A stretch of DNA of 64,000 bases from Phytopseudomonas daroniae (GTDB lineage Bacteria; Pseudomonadota; Gammaproteobacteria; Pseudomonadales; Pseudomonadaceae), in assembly GCF_004327285.1 (NCBI RefSeq), contig NZ_QJUI01000015.1:62001-126000 (forward strand). The letters are read 5' to 3'. Position 1 is the first letter of the stretch; the number at the start of each line of letters is the position of its first letter. A program made the translations under genes and the position numbers. The notes under the pieces were generated by a model. It made no database searches, was not told the DNA's origin, and saw only the letters and a program-made list of their open reading frames with translations. Positions 63,371 to 64,000 of this stretch are shown piece by piece.

Positions 63371-64000
63371 TCAACGCCAGGGTGCAAACCAACCCAAACC
63401 GTCTTCAGTGAGGCCTCGTGGGTTGTATTCGCAACCGATCCATCCGTCATAGCCGAGGTCGTCAAGCATGGCGAATAACTGAGGATAGTTCACCTCACCG
63501 GTGTCCGGCTCATAGCGATCCGGCACGCCGGCAATCTGTATATGCCCGACCCCGGCCTGAAAGCGCTTGAAGCAGGCGGTGAGATCGCCCTCCATGATTT
63601 GCGCATGGAAGAAGTCCATCTGCACCTTCAGGTTTGGCTCCCCCAACTCGGCGAGAATGGCATGGCCTTCGGACTGAAGGTTGATGAAATAGCCAGGTAT
63701 CGAACGGGTATTGATCGGTTCAATGAGGAGTGTCAGTTGATGCTCGGCCAGGCGTCGGGCGGCATAGCGAAGGTTCTCCAGATACACCTCGCGCATCCGC
63801 GGACGCAGACCCTCCACACTCACTAGCCCGGCCATCGCGTGCAACCGCGGACAGCTCAACGCGTGCGCGTATTCGATGCCCCGATCAACACCTTCACGGA
63901 ACTCCGCCTCGCGCCCTGGCAAGGCAGCAATGCCCCGCTCCCCAGCCGCGAAGTCGCCCGGCGGCAGATTGAACAGCACCTGACGCAGGTCATGCTCGGC
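63371..64000 (-). CDS. hyi: hydroxypyruvate isomerase (partial, N-terminus off the window)
   Basis: The frame is open to the window end; 209 residues are visible of about 260. VLFNLPPGDFAAGERGIAA, IEPINTRSIPGYF and QMDFFHAQIMEGD are the TIM-barrel motifs of the hydroxypyruvate isomerase/OtnI group, with E of IEPIN and D of QMDF as metal ligands. The enzyme interconverts hydroxypyruvate and tartronate semialdehyde, usually beside glyoxylate carboligase (gcl) and glxR genes, which may lie just beyond the window. Confidence 0.92.
   Translation of the reverse strand, partial: AEHDLRQVLFNLPPGDFAAGERGIAALPGREAEFREGVDRGIEYAHALSCPRLHAMAGLVSVEGLRPRMREVYLENLRYAARRLAEHQLTLLIEPINTRSIPGYFINLQSEGHAILAELGEPNLKVQMDFFHAQIMEGDLTACFKRFQAGVGHIQIAGVPDRYEPDTGEVNYPQLFAMLDDLGYDGWIGCEYNPRGLTEDGLGWFAPWR

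Overview
The window is a piece of a high-GC gammaproteobacterial chromosome, almost certainly a Pseudomonas (or a close segregate such as the mendocina/oleovorans group). This rests on gene content and repeats: a FabV-type enoyl reductase, a FAN1-like nuclease paired with a DinG-like helicase, a DUF1652 protein, an acetylpolyamine amidohydrolase next to a PotF-like protein, and REP-type palindromes with GTAGGAG ends. The assignment is from recognition, not from a search. No rRNA, tRNA, CRISPR array, replication origin or complete transposon was seen.

Layout. 1-3289 (minus) is the end of a surface-polysaccharide operon: nitroreductase-like protein, Wzx-type flippase, polysaccharide pyruvyl transferase. 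4138-7293 (minus) is a three-gene signalling module: PAS histidine kinase, KaiC-like double RecA ATPase, single-domain response regulator. 7444-11450 (plus) is a DNA-repair pair: FAN1-like nuclease and a nuclease-helicase. 11604-13807 holds a small hypothetical protein, an M14 carboxypeptidase and another small protein. 14077-16322 (minus) is ahpC-ahpF. 16688-23563 is a run of transporters, an FAD monooxygenase, a lipoprotein, an AraC regulator with its divergent EamA transporter, and a HIT protein. 23808-28162 holds uppP, an AraC regulator and a polyamine pair (acetylpolyamine amidohydrolase, PotF-like protein). 28453-31929 is a four-gene Mn/Zn/Fe-type ABC operon. 32313-34256 is a dCache chemoreceptor.

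35089-38563 looks like a scarred, acquired region. It contains a MASE2-GGDEF gene with an internal deletion, a lower-GC intact diguanylate cyclase, and the C-terminal remnant of a helicase of the type carried by integrative conjugative elements. 38639-48417 returns to core-like genes: a Gfo/Idh oxidoreductase, fabV, a SulP transporter, HxlR and SDR, a solute-binding protein, and a large orphan hybrid histidine kinase. 48458-50529 holds small proteins (including a KGG-repeat protein) in AT-richer DNA and a NUDIX hydrolase. 50639-56763 holds a hydratase-family protein, a second chemoreceptor, a CtaG-SCO pair, a membrane protein and a zinc alcohol dehydrogenase.

56898-62145 (minus) is a complete import operon headed by a recognisable cobalamin riboswitch: TonB-dependent receptor, ATPase, binding protein and FecCD permease. 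The natural reading is corrinoid (vitamin B12) uptake. The window closes with a LacI regulator and the end of a hydroxypyruvate isomerase gene.

The most interesting items are the KaiC-centred module, the adjacent nuclease/nuclease-helicase pair, the riboswitch-controlled uptake operon, and the broken/acquired c-di-GMP region.
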